Shown piece by piece: positions 42,072 through 53,157 of a DNA stretch of 64,000 bases. Location: contig NMRB01000310.1 of the NCBI GenBank assembly GCA_002633025.1, positions 291,373 through 355,372 of the forward strand. Reading direction: 5' to 3'. A program made the position numbers and the translations under genes. The stretch comes from Notospermus geniculatus (Eukaryota > Nemertea > Pilidiophora > Heteronemertea > Lineidae). The notes beneath the pieces were generated by a model. It was not told the DNA's origin, did not search any database, and was given only the letters and a program-made list of their open reading frames with translations. The first letter of the stretch is position 1, and every line of letters starts with the position of its first letter.

Positions 42072-42801
42072 GCGTCCCCTGATCCTGAAGTGTCAGTCGA
42101 CCCGGTTGAAACAGAAGAATTCTGCAGAAAGAAGTTGACATCATGTGGGGTAAGAGAAGACTGGATGGACATGATATGCGAGGATGAAGAATTGTCAACC
42201 GAACTCGAGAGAAGTTTCGATGGCTTGCCAGATTTGAAGAGATACTTACCTGATGAATCAAAATTATTACGCGCACTACATTTCTGTGCGCCAGGTGATG
42301 TGAAGGTCGTCATCGTTGGACACGATCCTGTGCCTAACGGAGAGCTAGCTACTGGTCTTGCCTTTTCTTTTCCTGAGGGAACGGTGGAGGGGGATTATAA
42401 AGAGGAAGGGTGTTCCGGTTATACGCTGTATTTGATACATGAGGCCCTCTCCAGGGCGGGATTATTGGAACTCGATGATGAAAACACATGCTGTCATGAA
42501 GAATGGGCATATCATGGCGTTCTGGAACGCAGCGCTAACTGTGCCATATGGTGACTATGACGAGAAGGTTTCAAGGGACGAACATATTAATAACTGGGAA
42601 AACTTCACCAAGTTGTTGTTGCAGAAGTTAAATGTGTCGGACAAAGAGAGGTGCTATCTTTTCTGGGGAGATAATGCAAAGAGAATAGTCGAGCTATTAA
42701 GTGCTTCTGGATCGGTTACAGAGGAAGATCTGTGTGATCATAAGTGTGAACGAGTGGAATGCCAGCACAGAGTTTTTAAATCGCACCATCCAACCTGGTA
42801 G
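42072..42801 (+). pseudogene. Uracil-DNA-glycosylase-like gene with a frameshift
   Basis: The frame from 42072 to 42554 carries a UDG-superfamily motif, VKVVIVGHDPVPNG, aligned with the GQDPYH water-activating loop and keeping the catalytic Asp, followed by a GLAFSFPEG substrate-pocket match. The family pattern HGVL.WNAALTV is split: the first half lies in this frame, the second in the +1 frame at about 42517, which continues to 42801 with a W..FT..L...L helix, LFWGDNAK and a terminal HHPTW resembling the family's HPSPLS loop. There is no ATG at the position matching the partial copy's start: the bases read AGG (42070-42072), or else a splice acceptor ends there. Family enzymes excise uracil from DNA. 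Here it is probably inactive, unless the frameshift is a sequence error. Confidence 0.65.
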
Positions 42802-42980
42802 AAGTTAACATACTAGTTCTTTGTAGAAAGTGCAAGTAGCACTCATCGATAGAGTAGCTGGCTTTAGTGCATGACAGGCAACTCTCGACTTGTGTTATGT
42901 TATTGTTATTGGCTGTCAGATTTCAACATGTATTTTCCACACTAAATTTCGATTTATTCTTATTCTATATTGAATTTGAA

Positions 42981-43082
42981 ATGGCTGCAGGAACATGTGT
43001 CGTGTTGGGCCACGAGCGGCTGATTGCCCTAATCAATATTTGGAAAGATGAGGATATTGAGGGACAATTGGGGGTGGGGTAG
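42981..43082 (+). pseudogene. Myb/SANT-like N-terminal fragment
   Basis: A 33-codon frame (LIALINIWKDEDIEGQL) matches the first helix pattern of Myb/SANT-like DNA-binding domains common in transposon-derived genes. The rest of the domain is missing, and a TAG follows a G-run at 43080. A splice donor is not evident. Confidence 0.35.
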
Positions 43083-43458
43083 TAGGAATCTACCTGAATA
43101 CCATTGTGTGGCGGAGCTAAACGCCACCAAAAACGGGGGCCTGAAGAGTTGGTGGTTACGCTACGCGACGACAGGCGGCGTGCTGTTATTGCTCATTATG
43201 CGGGAACAAGCTGAATCGCAGCGAAACTGATTTGACGTCGATTCCAATGCGAGTATGAACATTCGGGCTTAACGCGTAATAACTCAAAAACATTTCCTAA
43301 GACGAATCGGGAAATTATACTTGAATTCGATATAACGTGTGAACGTAGCATTAGAGAACTTGGGAATATGAACACAGTGATTTCATATGGAATGAACGCA
43401 GTGGTTCGGAGTCGAACATGGAAGTAGTACATGGTCACTTATCCACAGAGTAGGCTAG

Positions 43459-44557
43459 TTGGCTTCAATGCAAAAGCAGGTTTTTCAAAATCTAGTGAGG
43501 AATAAATTAGAACATTGTACAACTGCTTTGGCTTCCTATTCGAAGTGCTACCGAGTGAGGATATTCCGCCAGTCATTTTTTTGCCAGTCACCAGTCATTT
43601 TTCTGCCAGTCATTTCAAAAATTAGAGAAATTTGCCTTCGATTCTAAACATACGAGTTTAAAGATGATTTTATAATGTATTAGGGATGGAATTTAGCATT
43701 CCGGTGAATGTAAACATGGTAAAGTTAAAACCGAAAGGAATTTCGGAGTTGAGGATTTGTATCTGGATCCTGCGGTGGCCGGTAAGGAATATATTAGTTT
43801 TGCACTTGATAAATTTGAAATCTTCATGCATGTGCCTGTGGAAAACAAACACGTGTCTGTTGTCCACACGCACATGCTGTAGGTCCTATGCACATGCTCT
43901 GGCTGCAGAGTTCAAGGCATGAGGTGATGAGGCCCGAGTAGGTTTGGAATTTGACCGTCACAAGGCCAAGGCCTAAATTTATGGAATTAGACTCAAAGTG
44001 GGTGTAATTGCTGAATTATGATTAAGAAGACGATGCCAAGGGTGCAAAGTGTTCCACCTATGCTTCTGAACTTGAACAGAGCCCTCAGCGCAGCGCCCTC
44101 TGCCCCGTTTGTGCATGCTCATAATGGCTGTCCGCCATCTTCCAATAAATCATGTCGTTTGTTTACAAATGACCAATCCCAAATGTGATTTGACCTCCAC
44201 CATCAAAATTGAAATGTGCCTAATGGGCTATCGTATAATTTCCAGAATGACTGGCAGAAAAATGACTGGTGACTGGCGAAAAAATGACTGGCGGAATATC
44301 CTCACTCGTGCTACCTATTCCTCGTGGAAATGGTAAAACCACATACAGTGGTATCTGTGGAAGTATCGGATCAAGAAGAACTGCAAGTTATCGACTTACT
44401 TCCTATGTCTTGGAGAGAAATAAATACAGTACGTCCTCTTGCTTTCTTTTGCGTACCGTATATGTATATTTTATTATCAGAAGGAATAACTGTCTTTTAC
44501 ATCCGAAGCATGGTTTTAGAACTGAGACGCCTGCCTCAAGTTTTCTATACGGTCTAA
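43459..44557 (+). pseudogene. Intronless ORF split in frame by a 757-bp transposon
   Basis: The frame from ATG 43459 runs 31 codons to 43551, the edge of the inserted element. After the element and the duplicated TGCTAC (44309-44314), the same frame resumes at 44315 and ends with a stop at 44557. The two pieces together make about 111 codons, with a hydrophobic stretch in the second half (PLAFFCVPYMYILL). Family not recognised. It lies 0.7 kb downstream of the UDG-like gene on the same strand. Confidence 0.6.
43552..44308. mobile_element. 757-bp transposon with 62-bp ends and 6-bp duplication TGCTAC
   Basis: Inverted ends CGAGTGAGGATATTCCGCCA extend about 62 bp nearly without mismatch and include GACTGGCAGAAAAATGACTG-type subrepeats. 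TGCTAC is present on both sides (43546-43551; 44309-44314). The interior has no transposase. Two elements in this window show 6-bp flanks (the other is 7899-8828). Confidence 0.85.
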
Positions 44558-45311
44558 TATATCTTGAATGTACGCCCACTTCACCCGATGCAGCCACTCT
44601 TGCATGCCCATAGCATTCAATCAACACTGGAAGGATTTTACAAGCAACAACCACCAGTTGATAGTCACTATTCGCCCTTTTCATTGTCAGATTAATTGAC
44701 GCTATGAATCCCGAGGCCATACCCTTTCCCCGGAATTCAGGGGAAAAGCAACGGCTACTGCCTGGCCACCGTCTACGCAGCGCCATCTCGACGGTGGCAA
44801 GGGAACCAGACTACTTTGGCCTCTTCTCTCTCTGTGCCAGCAACAAACAGGACCCACGTTACGGTAATCTGTCACTTCTTGCTTGACGACCTAACCACGC
44901 AAAGTTTATCATGGGGAAATGCACTGGATGCCTGCTTACATGAGAAAAATACACTCACTCTTTTGTCCCAACTTATTGGCCTCAGAAACCACGGATATAA
45001 TTGGGGAGTTGCCAAGTCTCCTCACTAATTTTGGCACTCTTATGGCATTCTCGAAACCTGCACATCACTTGTACTCAAAATCAAACTTTCTAACCATGAG
45101 TGTGTTCATGCACTATGAGCACATAATAAAAGTAAATGGTTTTGCTTCTTCGTTATTCTTTATATGCCTCGTCATTTTTTGCTTAAAAAGAATTTTGACT
45201 TTAAAATGCGAGGATATTCATGGTCGCGCTTGCGCATTGTTGTTTTTTTTCTATTTTACAAGTGACACAATCTCAAGATCAGTCTCGCCCCCCGGAATCA
45301 TTTTCAGATGA
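44558..45311 (+). other. Decayed compact ORFs, unknown
   Basis: Several short + frames follow each other with little spacing: about 44570-44698, 44704-44886, 44816-45028 and 44919-45311. The last two overlap in different frames and look like one product broken by a frameshift near 45020; the last frame has a membrane-like helix (SLFFICLVIFCL, about 45150). No family is recognised. Their density and shared strand with the UDG-like gene suggest one decayed multi-gene insert. Confidence 0.3.
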
Positions 45312-46255
45312 GCCTGGTGTAGAGGTACCTGTTCTTTGTTCGGCTGTTTTGCGCGAGATAGCTTTGATGTAGTCATGTGATACAGTACAAACAAAATGGT
45401 GGCAGAGAATCACGAAGGTGCGAAATTTTCCAAGAAGCGACTTCGAGACATAATAAGTGTGGATTACTCTTCGATTTGAACCCGAGATAGACTGATGGCT
45501 ATAACAATGTTTCAAGGAAGCAAACGTGACGTTCACTTTACGGGTATTCCTTTTATATCAGTTGTTATGGTTGTTGCCGACCGGCGACTATAGGCGCGAA
45601 AACCAGATCACGGGCGCTGCCATTTTGATGATCATGTGACCAACAACTGATATTAATGTTGGAATCGTTTCGTTATCAACGTGTTTTAGTATCCAGCTCT
45701 CTAAATATCAGAATGAGTAGCTACAGAACATGAAATCATATCTCCTCAAGGAAATAGAAATAAAGTCTAAAACATTAGTTCACATGTAGTCTGAAGTCTC
45801 TCGTTTTTTGTTTGTTTGTTTTCACAGGCAGGATCGTTGGTCTATAAATATTCCTCGCCACGAAATCTATTTTGATTCCTTTGTAAGTTGTGCAATTGGG
45901 ACAATTTGAGGGCACGGACTGCGGGGCAGTGTACGGACTAGTGCTCTTACGTTCACCCTTTCTGCCCAGTCTGTGCCAGTCTGCGCCATGGACTAGTCAG
46001 TCAAAGTCAAAGCGAAATGGTGCTGTTGATTATTCGGAGGCTGAAGACGTCTTATCATGAGACTGTTTAGCAGTCATAATGCGACGTTGACGGCCAAACA
46101 CTCCGCGAAAATTATAGGTTTGGGGAATCGATATTGGCTGAAAAAGTCTTCATCGGTATATTCGTCGAAGGGATTGCAGCGGTTTCTACGTGCACATTCT
46201 GTACCCACGATCAACGACGCCCATCGCCACGGCACCTTCGACACGCCACGAACTG
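45312..46255. other. Intergenic, nothing recognised
   Basis: A 68-codon + frame (46057-46263) looks protein-like but has no motif and ends at the start of the next repeat. Confidence 0.4.
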
Positions 46256-46500
46256 CACTGTAAAAAATGGCTTGAAATTTACTGCCATTTTCGGTAAAAT
46301 ATGTTACAGATTTTTCTGTAAAAAACGTTTTTAACAGAATCCTCAGTAACATCACAAACAGTTCGGTGATTTTACACATCTCATCGTGAATTTCGTATTT
46401 CTACAGAAAAATCTGTATTTATCATGGTTAATGTCGGCTAATTACAGACAATACCGTCAAATTTCATGATTTCTCAGTAAAAATACAGACTCCCCACGGT
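46256..46500. repeat. CACTGTAAAAAA-type repeat with 'acagaaaaatctgta' palindromes
   Basis: Starts CACTGTAAAAAATGG and carries several ctgtaa/ttacag palindromes. The same style of terminus is found at 57232 (inverted), so it is a member of the family that hosts the LTR element. Confidence 0.55.
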
Positions 46501-46996
46501 AATCATCACATCCGGGCACTCATTGCTGCGGCCATTTTACGAATAACGGTAGATGACATCGACGACTAAATTAATAATCCATTGACATCGTCACAATGAT
46601 GAGTTTAACTCATTCTAAAACTGCACAGACAGAATGACGGTATATTGAAGAGGTAAACTTCCCGCCAATGTCTTCACCAACCACCTAGTGTAAGCTGTAG
46701 CACTCCAATTAATGGTGCATCTCCAGTCCAGCCTGGCTGGTGGTGTGCATGATGCATTGCTCACTGCAGCAGGGAGCGACAAACCGCATCGCCTGCATGA
46801 ATGACGCCCAACACCTTCATGGCGTTGAGCTCTGTGTACACAGGGGCTTGAGGCATGCACTGTTGTCGGAGCACATGCCCGGTAATGCCCCCCCCCCCCC
46901 CAATAATGCTCCAGTCCACTAACCACGTACTGTACCGCGGTAGGCTTGGGACGCCATCGTAAATCCTACGTTCGTTTCATTTTAAACCTGCATTAG
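46501..46996. other. Intergenic, nothing recognised
   Basis: Includes a poly-C run near 46888. No gene. Confidence 0.5.
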
Positions 46997-47270
46997 CCCT
47001 TTCTGTCCCCAAATTTCTGTATCCAATGCTATTGATATTTCTGTCTGTTTATGAGAAGATATCCATCTACGTGCTCTACCTTTGCACAAAGTTTGGTCGG
47101 AATGATACAAGTACTTTGTGTCAAGTGGTCCTTTTTTTCTTTCCTCCTAAAACGGGTCAACAGGCCCAGAATATCCGTACCAAACTTGGACTGAGGTCGA
47201 GCAGATATCCTCTCAAAAACAGACAGAAATATTAATAGCACTGGGTACAGTGATTTGATGACAGAAAGGG
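46997..47270. mobile_element. 274-bp piggyBac-type MITE
   Basis: Ends CCCTTTCTGTC (46997) and GACAGAAAGGG (47270) are flanked by TTAG (46993-46996) and TTAA (47271-47274). CCC-starting ends with TTAA targets are the piggyBac hallmark; the left TTAA has one substitution. An inner foldback (47027-47102 with 47168-47241) gives further ~70-bp arms. Confidence 0.8.
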
Positions 47271-47369
47271 TTAATGCATTTTTAAGGGGAAATGAACATA
47301 GGCCTACCGATAGGTCTAAGCCTACTCCTGTAATTTAACTTTGCAATATCTATGCATAGTCCTAGGTCC

Positions 47370-47778
47370 TGGGACCATATGCATAAAATTTCCTTAATTT
47401 TTTGAAGTGTAAAACTTACCCTTAAAGTGTAAGGATTTCAGTTTACCAAGTGTATGCATAAAACAAATTAAGGGCATACTCAGCAAAGGGCAACCCTTAA
47501 TTTAAGTATTTCCAGGAATTGTGGTGTCAGCCAATGAAAGTTCAGTATTCAAGGGGCCTCCCAGATTTCTTGAGTGTTGTGCTTAAGAAAGGTTTCTCAA
47601 TGTAGGCTACATATACATGAACATGAGTGCAGGCAATGCTGCAATGTACTTCCTGGAAATACTTTAGTTAATGGTTGCCCTTTGCGGAGTATCCCCTTAA
47701 TTTGTTTTAAGTGAAATCCTTACACTTTAAGGGTAAGTTCTACACTTAACTTAAGGAAGTTTTATGCATGACCCCCGG
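47370..47778. mobile_element. Foldback MITE with GCATAAAA ends, about 400 bp
   Basis: Arms about 47388-47518 and 47650-47770 are complementary over 120 bp ('ttacccttaaagtgtaagga' inside both). The outer edge near GGGACCAT/ATGACCCCC is not exact. Confidence 0.7.
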
Positions 47779-47930
47779 ATCTACAATCTGTCTTTTATAT
47801 GATGTGAATAACTTGTGTAAATGACGGTAACAAATCAAAATTTTTGTGATGTGAATGTTCACTAGAATCACATTTATAGCTTCCAACTGATTCCAGTTGA
47901 TGTTCTGTTGAGTCGCTTCTAGTCACCTGG

Positions 47931-49596
47931 GGCCTTATTCACGAAAGGCCCGCAAAATTTGCGGGCACGCAAAGTGCTATTTTCATATTCATGAAGCCCA
48001 CGCATCGCAAAAAAATCGCAAAATCAGCGATCACGCAAATGAATCGCAATCGCAACGCAAACTTTGCACGGTATTCAGGAAAGGCCCGCAAACTTTGCGC
48101 ATCGCAAAGTCCCACGCAAAGTGCCAGAATTTTGCGGGAGGTCTATACCCGCTCGCAAACTTTGCGTGATAGCGAAGTCTTGGTAATTCTCTCTGATCCG
48201 GAGCTAATTCTTGCTTCCCATCGAAGCAAAAAATGCTCAGAAGCCACCACGGGAACTAACCCCGATATGTGGCGCTGATGGACAACTGAGTATTTTCCAC
48301 TAGAGGCGCTGTAGTCGGTATATAAGCACATGATCGGTTCTTGACTTCTGTTTACTTTGGCACCGACTTGGCGGGGGNTGAACGCACGACATCGAACAAA
48401 CATATGGGGCGCAGATCGGCTCTGTTCGTTTGCTCATTTCTTGGAAACTGTGAGCTTAACTTGCGATAAGTTTGGACCGTTGTGTTGAGGCAAATGTCAA
48501 CAGTTGACCCATGCCATCGATGAGCACAAAATCTGACAATATTGACTGATATTTTGAGGATGTTGCTTGCAAAACTGCCGTCTCAGTTGAAGCGAGAAAC
48601 AAAATGGCGGCCATCCATTCCTAATTCGTACCTAGGCTCAAAACTACGGTACTGGGTATACTTTTGTAGATCGAACTATACCCAGGGTATAGTTTTGTAG
48701 GACGGGTATAGTTTTGTAGGACGACATTGAACCTGGGTATATTTCTGTTATACCCAGGACGACATTAACCGATTCGGCCTAAATCTGCGCCTGGTTTGAC
48801 GCATGCCTCGCCCTATCGCATGAGAATCGCGTCAGGTGTGTACCTACCCAGCCATGGAGGTGTGTGCGGTTAAAAAGTCGCCCAGAAATTTCTGAGAGGT
48901 CACCGCGGATGACAATGTTTCACCTACTTATGTAATACGCGGCCATTAATATAACTACCGGTACTAATAAGTACATTGTACATAATTCCGAGGCATAATA
49001 GGTTTGGTGCATTTGACTGAGTACAGTTTTGCTACATGTTGCTTATTCAGTGCAAATCAATCAACTGGATCGGGCATCGGGCGGCTCGTAGGCTAATATT
49101 TGTCAGTTTTCAGAAAAGGATTTGCGCGACATGCGCCGCCCAATAGGAGCAGTCAGCCGCGCATTTTGCTAACAGATGGCAGCACAGTCTTAGCGGACCA
49201 AATGTACAGGAAATCTATTATGATCGCTGCTCGATCGATAATGACTGGGTCCGCTAGATGCATTGAATTGGGCCCTAGTGACACCTAGTGGTCAACTCGC
49301 TGACAGCTCCTATTCAGCGACCTCGAAACTGCTTCATTATCATCTTACATCTCCGTCTGGTGTGAATATCGAGTGGTAAGCGGGAAAATGATGTGACTGC
49401 AAAAAGCTCTGTCAAAATGTAAATTCGCAACTTTGTCGCAAAAATAGCGATCACGCAAAATATGCGCGATCGCTATTTTTGCGACAAATTTGCGATGCAA
49501 ATGCGAGGTCTTCGTGAATATCACGCATCGCATAATTTGCGTGCACGCAAACCCAACGCAACGCAAATATTTGCGATCTCTTCGTGAATAAGGTCC
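47931..49596. mobile_element. 1.67-kb transposon with GGCCTTATTCACGAA ends
   Basis: The terminal GGCCTTATTCACGAA (47931) and its partner GGACCTTATTCACGAA (ending 49596) are inverted, with CTGG on each side (47927-47930; 49597-49600). Both ends carry clusters of 'cgcaaa' subrepeats (48000-48170; 49410-49580), a subterminal arrangement typical of transposase binding arrays. The interior has a tandem 'gggtatagttttgtag' repeat at 48650-48770 and an N at 48378, but no transposase. Confidence 0.75.
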
Positions 49597-49843
49597 CTGG
49601 TTTCAGATTCAGGAATACAGAATTTTCTGTGAATTTCTGTAAAAATACAGAAATTCTCTGTGCAGCAGAGATGCCAGACGGTGTCTGTACTGTCTGTAAT
49701 TACAGATATGTCTGTAATTTGGTGTCTGTGACTTTACTAGTACTCTGTAAAGTCTCTACATATCGTTCTGCAATTTTACATGACTGTCTATAGATGACCT
49801 GTAATTTTACAGATAGTTCTGCTAAAGTTTACAGACACGTCGG

Positions 49844-50140
49844 TGAAAGTTTTTGCACATTTCAACATGCTCCTGCTGATTCTTTTGGTTTGGTATAATA
49901 GTGAACGCACAGTTCATTTCATTGTTCTTTTATTCATCCTTTGATTCATGTATTTACAGACTTCGGGACTGTGGTCAAAACTATTTTGGCCTCCAAAACC
50001 ATACGAAAATATCTACAAATTTACAATGACAATCTGACAGCAAGCACATTGTTTTTCTTGTTTTCGTCGTTGTCACTACCTGACTCTGCACCGATTCTGT
50101 CTTCACCGGCCTAAGACTACTGCTGCTCCAGGAACAAACA
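49844..50140 (-). repeat. 3' LTR of the BEL/Pao element
   Basis: Starts TGAAAGTTTTTGCAC and ends GGAACAAACA in + orientation; 297 bp; near-identical to 56855-57151. Confidence 0.93.
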
Positions 50141-50674
50141 CTCCGCCCAAATATTCCACTCCCAAAGTGAATATTTCTAGTCTTTTCAAAGTGGAGGGAG
50201 CACAAATACTAATTTGCCAACTTGGCTTCAAAATCAAAATCTAGTCCAGCACTATCTTCTGTGAATGTCCTCACTGTCCTTAAACTTGACCACAGCAAAT
50301 TACTACACTTAAATCAACAAAAATCACATTTTTTTTTACTTTTTCTCGATATACACAAACTCCCATTGAATATACAAATCCCTGAATGACAATACTATTT
50401 TCAAACTTGACTAGACTTATCCTGACTAGACTTAGAAGACATGAACATGCATATTCCAAATGAATCATATTCACAGACTCCTCAGCGTGAACTCTGAATT
50501 ATCACACCAGATGACTATAATATGAAAGCACCAATTTCCAAACATGAATGAATGACACCATGGGTACTGAACCACACAATGTACAACTGAATTTCCTTAT
50601 ATACACTGATTGAGACTATTCCAAATTGTCACCACAATACTCCACGAGAAACAACATGTCATTTATCACAAGAT
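50141..50674 (-). other. 3' untranslated region of the BEL/Pao element
   Basis: No gene. The bases next to the LTR (50141-50165) are purine-rich on the - strand (ggagtggaatatttgggcgg), a candidate polypurine tract. Confidence 0.6.
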
Positions 50675-53080
50675 CTACGAATTTCCGTCAAGATGAGAAT
50701 CGTCCTCATGTTCCTGAGATGCCTCCAGAAGACAAAGTTTATTTACAGGTCTCCTGAAGTCACCAGTAGCAGTTTTCACAGTAACTTTCCTGATCAGACC
50801 ATCTGCTTCTGACGGTTCAGTGTCCACAATCAATCCCATCGGATAATGTCCTCTGTGAGACAGTTTCATCTCATCAAACAGCATCACTAGATTACCCTTT
50901 TCAAAGTTCCTCACTTGAGTGATGCTCTTGGTTCGCTCCTGAAGCGAAGTAAGGTACTCCACCTTGAATCTCGACCAAAATCCATTGACAAGCGCTTGAA
51001 CTTGTCTGTATCTGTTTCTCACAATTAGGTCCCGTTCATAGAATACTCCTGGAGGATGTGCACTCGCAGGCTCTGGATTTACAATCATGTTCGGCGTAAG
51101 AGGCAGTGGATCCAACGGATTTTCACTGCTAGCACACAATGGTCTCGAGTTATACAGAAACTCGCACTCTGTCACTACAGTGGCAAGTTGATCCTCCGTA
51201 GTAACCTGTCCCTTCAGAGTGTTCAACATGGCTCTTCTGAGAGCTCTGAATGGCCTTTCAAACAAGCCATTGCGATTCGAAGCTTTTGGTACATTTGGTA
51301 CCCACTGAATCTCTGATTCCATCATGAATTTCTCAACTCCTGTTGAATTGTACAGTTCCTGCATCTCGTTGATTTCTTTCACTCCTGCAGAGAACGTACC
51401 AGCATTGTCCGTGATCAATTTCTTAGGTCTGGATCTCCGCGCAATAAAACGTCGCATCGCATTCAGAAATGACTGCACTGTAAGATCTGTCATAATTTCA
51501 AAGTGCACAGCTTTCACTGTGAAGCTGACCAGGCCTAGCACATATCGTGGCACTGTGCTTCTCAGAATTTTGACCTTGACCGGCCCCATGATATCACAAC
51601 CAGTCTCAAACCACAAGTTTCCAACTGTGACACGTCCCCTCGGCAAAACTCCTTGGATTTGCTCCTTAGGTTGTCTAACTGCTCTAATACAGACAATGCA
51701 CGTAGACTCAATCATGTAGCACAGTCTCTGTCCATGAATTATCCAAAATCTCTTCCTGAGAAAATACAACAGAGTTTTCGGAGGTGCGTGCAAATGTACC
51801 TCATGATACCACCTGGCTATAATGACAGTCAAGTGATGCCTCCTAGGCAAAATCAGTTGATGCTTTGCAGCGTACGACAACTCCGATTCAGCCAACCGAC
51901 CTCCTACTCTGAGTGACCCATCTTGATCAACGAATGGGTGCAGTTTATGAAGCTGAGTGTGCTTCATCCTGGGTCCAATTCTTCCCAGCTGTCCGATTTC
52001 AACACTGAACTCCTTCCCTTGAACGTACGTGACGATGGCAATCTCTGCCTTGATCAGTTCAGCGACAGTTATTCTAGATTTCAATCCTGAGTACAAATCT
52101 TTCCGTCTCCCTAACTTCGTCTCCTGAGCCCACTGCTTAAATCTGAGCAGCCATGCAACAGACACTTTCAACTTCATCCAATTCGAATGTCCTTTGATCA
52201 ATTTCATGAGCGTCTCCTCATCTCCCTGATCCTGCTTTTCTGTAGCAAGAACAGACAGTTCATCCTTTTTCAATTCACAATCTGGCAACTCCTCCAATGA
52301 GACAGTCGGGCTGACTGGCCACTCATCCTCAGTATGAGACAGAAATTCTGGTCCATGATAGAAAATCTGGTGTACTTGCAAAAACTGGTTTACACTGACA
52401 CCCCTGCTGCATATATCAGCAACGTTCACGGGTCCTGGTACATGCCTGATCTGAACGTCGAGCTCTTCTGCTATCTCCCGAATCTCCTGGAGCCTATTCG
52501 CGCAGTAAGGCTTGAATCTCTTACTACTATTGTTCACCATAGCAATCACAGCGGTACTATCTATCCACTGATAGATCTTGTCCCATTTCACATCTCCTTC
52601 CTGGACCACAAACTTAACAGCTCTCATTGACAGCACCGCAGCCTGCAATTCTATTCTGGGTATTGTCTTGGTCTTTGCAGGTGTAACCAATGCTTTCGCG
52701 GCAATGAAATCCACAGAAATCTGTCCATCTTCATTCACATGACGTGCGAACAACACATATCCATATCCAGATTCTGAGCCATCTGACATGGCATGAAGCT
52801 CTCTGTGTACGACCTTTCCGAATCCTTTAGGCAGAACGTACCTTTGTCGTTCCACAGTCGACAGCTTTGAGATTGAATCCAACCACCTTCTGATAGTATT
52901 GGAGTCCTCCTCCGGCAGAGGATCGTCCCATCCAATACCTTGTCGCGTGCACTTTTGCAAGATCTGCTTGGGTGGCAAAGTCACTGGAGCAATACTGCCC
53001 TCTGGGTCAAACAACGATGCCACATGACCCAAGAGTCCCCTCCTCGTCATCGGTCGATCCTTTTCCCGAGTTTTGAACAC
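50675..53080 (-). CDS. Pao pol: RT C-terminus, RNase H and integrase
   Basis: An 801-codon open frame, readable further upstream to about 53165 without a stop (LGVTWDIEQDVF). It begins in the RT thumb/connection, then a Pao-type RNase H (Asp in MSDGSESGYG, Glu in RIELQAAV, Asp in QWIDSTAV), an integrase zinc-binding H2C2 segment (HLTVI...HEVHLH...C-x2-C), and an rve core with Asp in FETGCDIMG, Asp in LITDNAGTF and Glu in NGLFERPFRA, followed by a C-terminal DUF5641-like tail. It cleaves the RNA strand and inserts the cDNA. Domains are intact within this frame. Confidence 0.92.
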   Translation of the reverse strand: MFKTREKDRPMTRRGLLGHVASLFDPEGSIAPVTLPPKQILQKCTRQGIGWDDPLPEEDSNTIRRWLDSISKLSTVERQRYVLPKGFGKVVHRELHAMSDGSESGYGYVLFARHVNEDGQISVDFIAAKALVTPAKTKTIPRIELQAAVLSMRAVKFVVQEGDVKWDKIYQWIDSTAVIAMVNNSSKRFKPYCANRLQEIREIAEELDVQIRHVPGPVNVADICSRGVSVNQFLQVHQIFYHGPEFLSHTEDEWPVSPTVSLEELPDCELKKDELSVLATEKQDQGDEETLMKLIKGHSNWMKLKVSVAWLLRFKQWAQETKLGRRKDLYSGLKSRITVAELIKAEIAIVTYVQGKEFSVEIGQLGRIGPRMKHTQLHKLHPFVDQDGSLRVGGRLAESELSYAAKHQLILPRRHHLTVIIARWYHEVHLHAPPKTLLYFLRKRFWIIHGQRLCYMIESTCIVCIRAVRQPKEQIQGVLPRGRVTVGNLWFETGCDIMGPVKVKILRSTVPRYVLGLVSFTVKAVHFEIMTDLTVQSFLNAMRRFIARRSRPKKLITDNAGTFSAGVKEINEMQELYNSTGVEKFMMESEIQWVPNVPKASNRNGLFERPFRALRRAMLNTLKGQVTTEDQLATVVTECEFLYNSRPLCASSENPLDPLPLTPNMIVNPEPASAHPPGVFYERDLIVRNRYRQVQALVNGFWSRFKVEYLTSLQERTKSITQVRNFEKGNLVMLFDEMKLSHRGHYPMGLIVDTEPSEADGLIRKVTVKTATGDFRRPVNKLCLLEASQEHEDDSHLDGNS

Positions 53081-53157
53081 AAAGACATCCTGTTCAATAT
53101 CCCATGTTACTCCTAGGACCCTTTCCTGACTCTCCAGTTGTCCTCCGGTTTCAAGAT

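Noticed and set aside
51324-51719. 131-codon + frame and other + frames at 50-57 kb
   Set aside because: Antisense shadows of the Pao pol and gag frames.
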